Source: JADLCX01 sp964630785 (lineage in GTDB: Bacteria; Planctomycetota; Phycisphaerae; Phycisphaerales; UBA1924). Taken from it: DNA of 64,000 nt. Below are positions 42,335-50,471 of this stretch, piece by piece. Every line of letters begins with the position of its first letter. Positions within the stretch are counted from its first letter, which is position 1. The position numbers were made by a program, and so were the translations under genes. A model generated the notes under the pieces. That model ran no database searches. It was not told the origin of the DNA and worked only from the letters and a program-made list of their open reading frames with translations. The stretch lies in assembly GCA_964630785.1 (NCBI GenBank), contig CAZVZG010000017.1, positions 1 through 64,000 of the forward strand. The letters run 5' to 3'.

Positions 42335-42880
42335 TCAGTTGCGCTCCTCGAGGCCGATGGTGATGTGGGCCATGCGCTTGAGAATCGGGTGGGCCCGGCC
42401 GCGGTCCTTGGGCTGGAACCGCTTGATGTGCGGGCCGTTGTGGCAGGTGCTCTCGGCGACGTAGAGGATGTCCATGTCGGCCTCGGCCTGGCGGGCGTCC
42501 TCGCGGGCGGCCTCGAGGGCCTTCTTGACGTCCACGGCGGCCCGCTTGGTCGTGAAGTTGAGCAGGTTGAGGGCGACGTCGATGTGCTTGTCGCGGATCA
42601 GGTCCACGAGCAGCTTGGCCTTGCGCGGGCTGCCGCGGTGGTACTTGTGCACGGCGGAGAACCGGGCGATATCACCCACCGAGCACTGCAGCGCGCCCGC
42701 CATGGCGGCGATGTCTTCGCGCTTGCAGCGGGGGTGGTCGGTGCCGCGCATCCAGTTGCGGACGGCGGACTCGGCCTTGTCGCCGCCGAGGCCGGTGCGC
42801 TCGACGGCCTGGGCGAGGACCTCGACGGAGACCCGCTGCTTTCCCGCCATTTTCTTGAGATTGGAACCGTTGATCTTCAC
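42335..42880 (-). CDS. rplV: 50S ribosomal protein L22 with N-terminal HTH-like domain
   Basis: 181 residues against about 110. The C-terminal half is normal L22: K-Y-H-R-G-S-P-R-K-A-K-L-L-V-D-L-I-R, then F-T-T-K-R-A-A-V-D-V-K-K-A-L and A-H-P-I-L-K-R-M-A-H-I-T-I. The first about 80 residues are extra and read like a Cro/CI-type helix-turn-helix: V-S-V-E-V-L-A-Q-A-V, then R-E-D-I-A-A-M-A-G-A-L-Q-C-S-V-G-D-I-A. GTG 42880 is chosen because AAGGA lies 7 nt upstream; GTG 42931, overlapping the rpsS stop, would add 17 residues. L22 lines the exit tunnel, so the extra domain would sit on the outer face. Confidence 0.93.
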   Translation of the reverse strand: MKINGSNLKKMAGKQRVSVEVLAQAVERTGLGGDKAESAVRNWMRGTDHPRCKREDIAAMAGALQCSVGDIARFSAVHKYHRGSPRKAKLLVDLIRDKHIDVALNLLNFTTKRAAVDVKKALEAAREDARQAEADMDILYVAESTCHNGPHIKRFQPKDRGRAHPILKRMAHITIGLEERN

Positions 42881-42927
42881 GGTCGTTTCCTTGGTCAGTC
42901 GGCCGCGGGCGGGGCCCGCGTGGATCG

Positions 42928-43221
42928 TCACTCGGCCTTGGCGCCGCCCTCGATGCCTTCCTTCTTGTTGGTGTGCCCGCGGAAGGTGCGGGTGCTGGAG
43001 AACTCGCCGAGCTTGTGCCCGACCATGTCCTCGGTGATGAACACGTCGAGGAAGCCCTTGCCGTTGTGCACCTTGAACGTGTGACCGACGAACTCGGGCA
43101 CGATGGTGCAGTCGCGGGCCCAGGTCTTGAGCTGCTCGCGCTTGTTCATCTGGTTGAGCTTCTCGATGCGCCGGTACAGGCGTTCATCGACGTAGGGGCC
43201 CTTCTTGGTGCTTCGGCTCAT
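42928..43221 (-). CDS. rpsS: 30S ribosomal protein S19
   Basis: 97 residues. S-R-S-x-K-K-G-P-Y-V-D-E-like start, W-A-R-D-C-T-I-V-P-E-F-V-G-H-T-F-K-V-H-N-G and M-V-G-H-K-L-G-E-F are the signatures. Forms a complex with S13 in the head. Its stop touches the possible upstream start of rplV. Confidence 0.97.
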   Translation of the reverse strand: MSRSTKKGPYVDERLYRRIEKLNQMNKREQLKTWARDCTIVPEFVGHTFKVHNGKGFLDVFITEDMVGHKLGEFSSTRTFRGHTNKKEGIEGGAKAE

Positions 43222-43266
43222 GCTGCTGTGTTCCTGGTGCCTGGTGCCTTATGGCCGGTGCCGGAC

Positions 43267-44124
43267 TTACTTCTTCTGGCCGTAGCGCTTGCTCACGCGC
43301 CGGCGGATGATCAGGTCGGTGGAGTGCTTCTGCGGGTTGCGGGTATCGCCGCCCTTGGACGGCACACCCGTCGGACCCACGGGCGGACGGTTGCCCTTGC
43401 TGCGTCCCGAGCCGCCGCCCAGCGGGTGGGCGTTGTGGCTCTTGGCGATGCCGCGGGTGATCGGGCGCTTGCCGAGGTGACGGTTCAGGCCCGCCTTGCC
43501 GAGCTTGCGGTTCTGGTGATCGGGGTTGCCGGTCTGGCCGATGGTCGCGCGGCAGTGGATGTTGACCTTGCGGATCTCGCCGCTGGGGAGCTGGAGGGTC
43601 GCGTATTCGCCTTCCTTGTTCATCAGGCGGCAGAACACGCCGGCGGAGCGGCAGATCTGCCCGCCGCGGCCGGGCTGGAGCTCGACGCAGTGCACGTCGA
43701 GGCCGGTCGGGATGTCGTGCAGTCGCATGTTGTTGCCGACGTCGGGGTCGATCGGGCCCGTGCCGCTGGAGCCGACCGTCGCGCCCACCTGGATGCCCAG
43801 CGGGGCGATGATGTACCGCTTCACGTCGTCGGAGTAGCGGATGAGGGCGATGTGGGCCGAGCGGTTGGGGTCGTACTCGATGCCGACGACCTTGCCCTGG
43901 ATGCCGTCGCGGTCGGCCCGCTTGAAGTCGATCACACGGTACTGGCGCTTGGCGCCGCCGCCCATGCCGCGGACGGTGATCTTGCCGCTGTGGTTGCGCC
44001 CGCCCGACTTGGACTGCTTGCGCAGCAGCGATCGCTCGGGCGAAAACTTGGTCACCTCGGCGTGCGCGTTGACCGAAGCGTTGCGTCGGCCGGCGGAAGT
44101 GGGCTTGAGGATGCGGATGGGCAT
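43267..44124 (-). CDS. rplB: 50S ribosomal protein L2
   Basis: 285 residues. K-S-G-G-R-N-H-S-G-K-I-T-V-R near residue 40, the core with R-Y-I-I-A-P-L-G-I-Q-V-G and the C-terminal N-A-H-P-L-G-G-G with the functionally important His. Needed for peptidyl transferase assembly. Normal length. Confidence 0.98.
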   Translation of the reverse strand: MPIRILKPTSAGRRNASVNAHAEVTKFSPERSLLRKQSKSGGRNHSGKITVRGMGGGAKRQYRVIDFKRADRDGIQGKVVGIEYDPNRSAHIALIRYSDDVKRYIIAPLGIQVGATVGSSGTGPIDPDVGNNMRLHDIPTGLDVHCVELQPGRGGQICRSAGVFCRLMNKEGEYATLQLPSGEIRKVNIHCRATIGQTGNPDHQNRKLGKAGLNRHLGKRPITRGIAKSHNAHPLGGGSGRSKGNRPPVGPTGVPSKGGDTRNPQKHSTDLIIRRRVSKRYGQKK

Positions 44125-44215
44125 GGGGAAGATCCAGGGACTGGGGACTTGGGACTGGGGACTTGGGGGGGCATCGGGCTATTCCCTAGTCCCTAGTCCC
44201 TAGTCCCTGCTTCAT
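44125..44215. repeat. GGGACTN repeats with inverted arm between rplW and rplB
   Basis: Four GGGACT units (44135-44167) are followed by three CCCTAGT units (44182-44208). The arms can pair as a long imperfect hairpin. Confidence 0.75.
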
Positions 44216-44500
44216 TCAGAACAACTCGATCGTGCTGCCTTCCTTCAGGCGGACAATCGCCGTCTTGGTGTCGGGGAGCTTGACCAGGCCGTACTTGAGC
44301 CTGCGCTGCGTGCCCTTGTGGACCTGCGTGTTGACCTTGTCGACTTTGACCTTGTACAGCTGCTCGATCGCCGCCTTGATGTCGCCCTTGCTGGCGCGGG
44401 TGTCCACGCTGAAGGCGTAGCGGTTCTGCTCGTTCATGGCCCAGGTGCCCTTCTCGGTCACCACGGGGTGCTTGATGACGTCGTGGACCTGGAGTTTCAC
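44216..44500 (-). CDS. rplW: 50S ribosomal protein L23
   Basis: 94 residues. D-V-I-K-H-P-V-V-T-E-K near the N-terminus, Y-A-F-S-V-D and A-I-E-Q-L-Y-K-V-K-V-x-x-V-N-T are canonical. Docking site for trigger factor and SRP at the exit. GTG 44500 overlaps the rplD stop by 4 nt. Confidence 0.96.
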   Translation of the reverse strand: MKLQVHDVIKHPVVTEKGTWAMNEQNRYAFSVDTRASKGDIKAAIEQLYKVKVDKVNTQVHKGTQRRLKYGLVKLPDTKTAIVRLKEGSTIELF

Positions 44501-45189
44501 GCGACCTCCTTCTTGCCGGCCTTGCGCCCGAGCGGGTTGGTCTTGGCCGACTTATCGATCTGGGCCGAGGGGCCGGCGAGGAAAGCCTCGAGCTGGTCCC
44601 TGGCGATGACCAGGTAACGGTGGTTGAGCATGTTGAAGGCGTTGATCTGCTGGCTGTGGCAGATCGTCACCTGCTCCAGGTTGCGTCCGGACATGCGGAT
44701 GTTGACGTTGCCCGGGTCCACGGCGACCAGCGCGGAGCGGTCGACCTTGAGGCTCTCCAGGAACCCGACAAACTCCGACGTCTTGGGCTTGGCCATCGAC
44801 AGGCTGTCGACGACGCGGACCTCGTTGTCGATGAGCTTGGCCAGCAGGGCGTTGAGGTTCGCCTTGCGCCGCATCTTCTTGGGCATGTCCAGGCGGTAGT
44901 CCTCGCGGGTGCGCTTCTTGGAGTGCGCGTGACCGCCGCCGCGGAACTGCGGGACCTTCTTGTCGCCGTGACGCGCGCGACCGGTGCCCTTCTGCTTGTA
45001 GATCTTCTTGGTCGAGCCTTCGACCTCGTGGCGGTTGCGGCTGCGGGCCGAGCCCTGCCGCTGGTTCGCGTGGTAGCGAACGAACGCCTGCTTGATCAGC
45101 GCGGGGTTGACCTCGCCGCCAAGCTTCTCCGCATCGATGGTCAGCTTTCCGACCTCGATGCCCTTCATGTTGAAGACGGGGACATCCAT
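44497..45189 (-). CDS. rplD: 50S ribosomal protein L4
   Basis: 230 residues. R-Q-G-S-A-R-S-R, then G-S-T-K-K-I-Y-K-Q-K-G-T-G-R-A-R-H-G and the A-K-P-K-T-S-E-F region. Its loop lines the exit tunnel; E. coli L4 also represses the S10 operon. Separated from rplC by an unusual 296 nt gap, overlapping rplW at its end. Confidence 0.97.
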   Translation of the reverse strand: MDVPVFNMKGIEVGKLTIDAEKLGGEVNPALIKQAFVRYHANQRQGSARSRNRHEVEGSTKKIYKQKGTGRARHGDKKVPQFRGGGHAHSKKRTREDYRLDMPKKMRRKANLNALLAKLIDNEVRVVDSLSMAKPKTSEFVGFLESLKVDRSALVAVDPGNVNIRMSGRNLEQVTICHSQQINAFNMLNHRYLVIARDQLEAFLAGPSAQIDKSAKTNPLGRKAGKKEVA

Positions 45190-45485
45190 CGTGTCTTTCC
45201 TCGTCCGACGCCTGCTCGGGCGGCTCCGATCCTTGCGGTCGAAGCCACCGGTTTTCCTCGCCTATCCGGTCGGGGCCCATCACTCATCGGCCCGGGCTCG
45301 GAATCGACTCGGCTGTCCTGGGTGAGCGAGGCGACTGTGCCCCGGTTCACCGCTGTCCTGTCTTTGCCCGGGGGTTTCGGTCCCGACCTTCCGGGCCGGC
45401 GGGCGGCTCACGCTGAGCCGACTGCCGACATTCTCCGACCAGACCCGCCCGGAATCGCCGGGCGGGAAACTCGTTCATTCACCCC
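45190..45485. other. 296 nt gap between rplC and rplD
   Basis: No gene seen. Such genes normally abut, so an internal promoter or leader is possible, but no box was convincing. Confidence 0.4.
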
Positions 45486-46178
45486 TCACGCCGCCGCGGC
45501 GTCGGCCAGCTTCTTCGCCTTAGAGCGGCTGAGCCGCTTGGCGTTGCGGACGACCACCGTGCCGTTGTTGGGTCCGGGCACCGCGCCCTTGACCAGGATG
45601 ATTCCTTTTTCCGCGTCGACGCGGACCACGTCCAGCGAGCGTGCGGTGACGCGCTCGGCGCCCATGTGGCCGGGCATGCGCTTGCCCTTCTTCAGACCGC
45701 CGCCGAAGCCGCGGTTCGAGGCGTGACCGCCGATCGAGCCGGGGGAGCGGTGCTTGCGCTCGGTGCCGTGGCTGGCGCACATGCCCTTGAAGCCGTGACG
45801 CTTCATCGAGCCGGCGAAGCCCTTGCCCTTGCTGGTGCCGATGACGTCGACGTACTTCTGGTCGGCGAAGGCCGCGGCCGTCAGTTCCTGGCCCAGCGTG
45901 AACTCGCCGATCTTGTCGGCGGGGACCCGGAACTCGCCGTGCCGGCGCTTCGCGGCCACGCCCGCCTTGGCGTCGTGACCGATGACCGGCATGGTCGAGT
46001 TGCGCGGCTTGATTTCGCCGAAGCCGATCTGCACGGCCGAATAGCCATCCTTCTCCGGCGTGCGGAGCTGGGTCACGACGCAGGGACCGACCTGGATCAC
46101 CGTGACGGGCACGCTGGCGCCGGCGTCCGTGAACACGCGGGTCATCCCGAGCTTGGTTCCAAAGAGTCCGAAAGCCAT
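45486..46178 (-). CDS. rplC: 50S ribosomal protein L3
   Basis: 230 residues. G-T-K-L-G-M-T-R-V-F near the N-terminus, then F-A-G-S-M-K-R-H-G-F-K-G and H-R-S-P-G-S-I-G are canonical. L3 starts large-subunit assembly and reaches near the peptidyl transferase centre. The Lys/Ala-rich C-terminus adds about 15 residues. Confidence 0.98.
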   Translation of the reverse strand: MAFGLFGTKLGMTRVFTDAGASVPVTVIQVGPCVVTQLRTPEKDGYSAVQIGFGEIKPRNSTMPVIGHDAKAGVAAKRRHGEFRVPADKIGEFTLGQELTAAAFADQKYVDVIGTSKGKGFAGSMKRHGFKGMCASHGTERKHRSPGSIGGHASNRGFGGGLKKGKRMPGHMGAERVTARSLDVVRVDAEKGIILVKGAVPGPNNGTVVVRNAKRLSRSKAKKLADAAAA

Positions 46179-46334
46179 CTTCCTGCCGATTCCTTCCTGC
46201 CGCGCTCACCGGAGATGGTGGGGTGTGTCTCCGGGGCCGGCTGCTTCGTGCTCGAACCCATGCGGGCGGCAGAGGAAGCGATTGTCGAACGAACAAGGCC
46301 CGGGCGACGGGCCCGAGCCTTGGTGGGTGTTTCC

Positions 46335-46643
<309 letters not shown>

Positions 46644-47102
46644 CGTGTGCTCAGCCTCGTTCCTGATCCGACCGATCCTCGTCCGACCTGCCGGCGATTT
46701 CCGGCGACAACTCCACTCGCTCGTGTCGCCCCGCGATCGAATCGCGGTAGGGCGGGGCGGCACGGGCACTCTCAGGCGGTCCCTTCGCCTTGCTCGGGCG
46801 GCCCGATTCCAGCGGGCCGAAACAACTACGCATCCGATCGGGCGCCGCCCGCGCACTGCCCAGAGAACTCGGGGCGGCTGCGGACTACGCACCGGTGCGA
46901 TAGCATCACCCCGGGGGATCGCCCCAGGATGAGCCCAGAAGATTACGGGGCAAGTTGCAAATGTCAAACCCCCGTGAACGGTGACTTGATTGCGCATCCG
47001 GCCTCGGGAACGGACCTTGGCCACAGGCGGAGGCCCGACTTGACCGATGCAACGGTCGTCCCGAGTCAGCGTCCGCAAACCCGGGAAGGAGCCTGAATCC
47101 GC
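46644..47102. other. 459 nt divergent region upstream of rpsJ
   Basis: No gene is supported. It contains the probable S10 operon promoter (46940-46967), an inverted repeat GGCGACA with TGTCGCC (46702-46729) in the long leader, and the ribosome site AAGGAG at 47086-47091 of the gene at 47103. Confidence 0.5.
46940..46967 (-). promoter_or_regulatory. probable S10 operon promoter
   Basis: On the minus strand, consensus -35 TTGACA (46967-46962), a 16 nt spacer and TAATCT (46945-46940). It would give a leader of about 290 nt before rpsJ. Confidence 0.55.
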
Positions 47103-48638
47103 ATGTTCGTCCACAAATCCACAGCGTTCATCGCCGTGTCGTTCGCTTTGATCGGCCTCTCCTCCCCGGTATTGGGGCAAGGCGGGGGGGGCGGGGGCGG
47201 CGGGGTCTCGGTGCCGAACAACAGCGGCGGTCGGCGCGCCGAACCGTCCACTCGCGCACCGAAAACCCGTCCCGATCCGGCCGCGTCGAACGGGGTTGTG
47301 ACCTTCGCGGCGGACAAGTTCCGGCTCGACTCGGTGGGGCTGGAAATGAGCCTTCCCGAGGACGCAACAGCCCAATCCACCTCGATCGGCGGCCGGGCGA
47401 CGGTCCAGGTCCTCCCGGCCAAGCACAACTGGATCCTGAATGTCCAGACTCCGCAGACGAGCAACCCGAAGGCCACGATCGAGGAGGCCGCGGACAAGAC
47501 GATTGCGTTGCTTCAGGGTTCTGTTGGGGTCCTCGACCCGGACCAGAAGTCCGTGCTGCAAACGGAAGCTCGGGTTCTCGAGCGAAAGGACAACCTGAAG
47601 TTGGCGGGCGGACCGTCGAGCCGGTTCTACGTATCCCTCCCAAACACCGATCATACTCGGTTGGTGAAGGGGTACACGATCTTCAAGCCCACGGCCCAGC
47701 AGTACGTCGTCTTCGAGTTCATCACCTCCGAAAGCGAGTTCGCGAAGGTGAAGCCCGTGTACGAGGCGGTGATCGCCACCGCCAGTTTCGCCGACAGCGA
47801 GGCGGTGATGGCCGAGCGGGGCGTGATGATCGAGGCCGGTCAGGCGTTCTTCGCCGGGCTCAACGAGGCCGACTACGTCGCGGCCATGCAGGGTGAAAAG
47901 TCTTGGCAGCGGCTGTTCAAGCCCGCTTCCACAGGCTCGGCAATGGATGCCGAAGAGCTCGGCTATCGCGGCATCCGCTTCTGGCGTGGCCAGCGCGGCG
48001 AGGTGGACCCGGGCAAGCCCGCCAACACGTACTCCAAGTTGGAACAGGAAACGGGGTTCTTGTGCAGCGTTGAGGGCCGCTTGGCCGTGCAGGGCAAGTG
48101 GGCCGACACGCGCCAGATCTACTACATGAAGCCCGATCGCAGCGCCGAGGCGTGGTCGGTGATCACCGTGGTCCGCGATGCCGGCGGCAAGCAGGTGGCG
48201 GCCGCGACCGAGACGGGTGCCCGCGACGGCAACAGCCTCAACGTTGTGACCACCGAACCGGGGCGGCCGGTCGAGACCGTCAGCCCGCCCGTGCCCGATG
48301 GGTACATCAGTCAGTTCGAGACGTTCCTGCTGCCGCGGCTGCTGGTGCGGAAGAAGGTGCAGACCACCATCGGAACGTATAGCTGGAGCCGGACACGGGT
48401 CTCGTTCCGCAAGGATGAGGTCTCGCGCGAGTCGGCCGGACACAACGGGCTGTGGACGATCAAGACCGTGTACCGCGATCAGGACGCGGGACAGACCTAC
48501 TCGTACAACGACAAGGGCGACATGCTCCGCGGCGAGGTCGAGGGCTTTGGTGTGTGGGAGCCAATGGAGCCCGCCAAACTCTTCAGGCTCTGGGAGAACA
48601 AGGGCCTCCCGACGGGCAAGCTGGCGACGGACAAGTAG
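47103..48638 (+). CDS. exported protein of unknown function with Gly tract
   Basis: 511 residues. Signal peptide 1-25, then G27-34 in one run. Residues about 70-230 resemble PsbP/DUF1795-type lipoprotein domains in pattern (F-R-L-D-S-V-G-L-E-M-S-L-P, later Y-V-V-F-E-F-I-T-S-E-S-E-F), but this is a weak resemblance. The C-terminal half is beta-rich with many Tyr/Trp. AAGGAG at 47086-47091 supports ATG 47103. It reads divergently from the S10 operon. I do not recognise the family with certainty. Confidence 0.72.
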   Translation: MFVHKSTAFIAVSFALIGLSSPVLGQGGGGGGGGVSVPNNSGGRRAEPSTRAPKTRPDPAASNGVVTFAADKFRLDSVGLEMSLPEDATAQSTSIGGRATVQVLPAKHNWILNVQTPQTSNPKATIEEAADKTIALLQGSVGVLDPDQKSVLQTEARVLERKDNLKLAGGPSSRFYVSLPNTDHTRLVKGYTIFKPTAQQYVVFEFITSESEFAKVKPVYEAVIATASFADSEAVMAERGVMIEAGQAFFAGLNEADYVAAMQGEKSWQRLFKPASTGSAMDAEELGYRGIRFWRGQRGEVDPGKPANTYSKLEQETGFLCSVEGRLAVQGKWADTRQIYYMKPDRSAEAWSVITVVRDAGGKQVAAATETGARDGNSLNVVTTEPGRPVETVSPPVPDGYISQFETFLLPRLLVRKKVQTTIGTYSWSRTRVSFRKDEVSRESAGHNGLWTIKTVYRDQDAGQTYSYNDKGDMLRGEVEGFGVWEPMEPAKLFRLWENKGLPTGKLATDK

Positions 48639-48716
48639 CGGACGGCATCGCGCCGTGACAGCAGAGGTCGCGTTTTGTACCATGCGCGGCCTCATCCCTG
48701 CTGAAAGGCCCGCAGC

Positions 48717-50417
48717 ATGTCCAGATCGCTCGTTTCGTACCATCGCCTCTCCGCGCGTCTGGTTGTGCTCGCAGGACTGCCCGCGACGGTCGGCGGGTGC
48801 GCCGCCCCCCACTACACCGCGACCGTCAACGGCAAGGACGAACCCGCACCCGCGATCGCGATGGGCGACCCGGCGACGGTGCAGCGCATCCTCGACGAGG
48901 GCAAGAACCACAATCAGGTGATGGACCACCTCCGCTACATCAGCGGGGAGATCGGCCCGCGACTGACCGGATCGACGGCCGCCGAGCGGGCCAACAACTG
49001 GGCCGCGGACCGGTTCAGGGAGTGGGGGTTGTCGAACGTCTCGCTGTTCAAGTGGGGCGAGATCCCCGTGCGGTTCGACCGCGGCCCGACCACGGGGAAG
49101 CTGATCACGCTCCAGCGCCGGCGCGGCGATCAGGACAAGCCCGAGGAGAAAGTGCTGCGCGAGTTCGAGCTCACGACGCTCGCCTGGACGGGCGGGACAG
49201 ACGGGCCCGTGCGCGGCCCGGTTGTGCGCATGCCCGAGACCGACGAGGAGTTCGAGGCCGTCAAGGACAAACTCAAGGGTGCTTGGGTGCTCATCAAGCC
49301 GACGCCGATCACCGGGCGCACGGGCATCCGCGGGGTGGGCGCGTCGATGAATGACCGCGCCCTGGCCCGTTACGCCGTGCAGACGGGGATGTCGCTGGAG
49401 TCGCTCGGCGTAAAAGAAGCCGACCGGGCACAGATGGAGAGCCTGCTGAACGAGTACCGGCGGCTGCACGACGCCGGCGTGGCGGGGTACATCTCCTCGT
49501 CGCGTGACGAGCGGGTGTGGACGACCTCGTTCAAGCGATGGCGCGAGCTGGAGCCGGGGAAGGAGCCTCGCGACGTCGAGGTGAGCGTGCGCCTGAGCGA
49601 CTACGACTGCATCAACTCGCGCCTGACCGACGGCGACGAGTTCGTGGTCGAGTTCGATATCCAGAACACGCTCACGCCCGGCCCCTGGGCCGTGTACAAC
49701 ACGGTCGCGGAGATCCCCGGAACGGAGAAACCCGACGAGTACGTCATCGTCTCGGCCCACCTGGACTCGTGGAACGGTCCGGGCTCGCAGGGCACGACCG
49801 ACAACGGGACGGGCTCGTCGGTCACGCTGGAGGCGGCGCGCCTGCTCATGGCCGCGCACGCGAAGCCGAAGCGCACGATCAAGTTCATCCTCTGGACCGG
49901 CGAGGAGCAGGGTCTGCTCGGATCAAAGGAGTGGGTCAAGCAGAACGAGGCGCTGTGGCCGAAGATCAGCGCCGTGTTCGTCGACGACGGCGGCACCAAC
50001 TACGAGGGTGGGCTGCGGTGCACGGACGCGATGGCCCCGATGCTGGCCGCGGCCACGGCGCCGGTCAATCGGCAGTTCGTGGACACGGGCGACGTCTCGC
50101 CCGAGTTCCCCAAGGGCAAGCCGATGACGGTGAACATCCACGCCGAGGGCGATGCCTTCAAGCAGTCCGGCGGCAGTGACCACGCGTCGTTCGTGGCCAA
50201 GGGCATCCCCGGATTTTTCTGGGATGAGACCGGCCGCGCCGAATATGGATACGGCTGGCACACGCAGAACGACCGGATCAACCTGGCGATCCCGGCATAC
50301 CTGATGCAGTCGTCCACGTGCGCCGCGATCACGGCGTACAACCTCGCGTGCGCCCCGGAGATGCTGCCGCGGTTTGCGATGCCGGAAGCCGGAGACTCGG
50401 GTTCGCGAAAGCCGTGA
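48717..50417 (+). CDS. M28 family zinc aminopeptidase lipoprotein
   Basis: 566 residues. Lipobox V-G-G-C28 marks a lipid-anchored exported protein. A PA-type insert likely lies at about 140-300. The catalytic domain has all five zinc ligands of the two-metal site: H348 in S-A-H-L-D, D362 in T-D-N-G-T-G, catalytic E396 with E397 in T-G-E-E-Q-G, D423/D424 and H489 in G-S-D-H-A-S-F. It removes N-terminal residues from peptides. Start at 48717 is supported by AAAGG 12 nt upstream. TACCAT at 48678-48683 is a possible -10. Confidence 0.93.
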   Translation: MSRSLVSYHRLSARLVVLAGLPATVGGCAAPHYTATVNGKDEPAPAIAMGDPATVQRILDEGKNHNQVMDHLRYISGEIGPRLTGSTAAERANNWAADRFREWGLSNVSLFKWGEIPVRFDRGPTTGKLITLQRRRGDQDKPEEKVLREFELTTLAWTGGTDGPVRGPVVRMPETDEEFEAVKDKLKGAWVLIKPTPITGRTGIRGVGASMNDRALARYAVQTGMSLESLGVKEADRAQMESLLNEYRRLHDAGVAGYISSSRDERVWTTSFKRWRELEPGKEPRDVEVSVRLSDYDCINSRLTDGDEFVVEFDIQNTLTPGPWAVYNTVAEIPGTEKPDEYVIVSAHLDSWNGPGSQGTTDNGTGSSVTLEAARLLMAAHAKPKRTIKFILWTGEEQGLLGSKEWVKQNEALWPKISAVFVDDGGTNYEGGLRCTDAMAPMLAAATAPVNRQFVDTGDVSPEFPKGKPMTVNIHAEGDAFKQSGGSDHASFVAKGIPGFFWDETGRAEYGYGWHTQNDRINLAIPAYLMQSSTCAAITAYNLACAPEMLPRFAMPEAGDSGSRKP

Positions 50418-50447
50418 CGCCGGTCGCCGGGGTCGAACCGGCCCCGT

Positions 50448-50466
50448 GGCCCGGCCACGCCGGGCC
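50448..50466. terminator. hairpin between convergent genes
   Basis: Stem GGCCCGG/CCGGGCC with 5 nt loop between the stops of the M28 gene and the frameshifted tagged gene. No T-run; weak call. Confidence 0.35.
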
Positions 50467-50471
50467 GCCGA

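Noticed and set aside
46644..49859. Upstream extension of rpsJ frame over 3 kb on the minus strand
   Set aside because: It runs antisense to the genes at 47103 and 48717, both well supported; S10 has its normal start at 46643.
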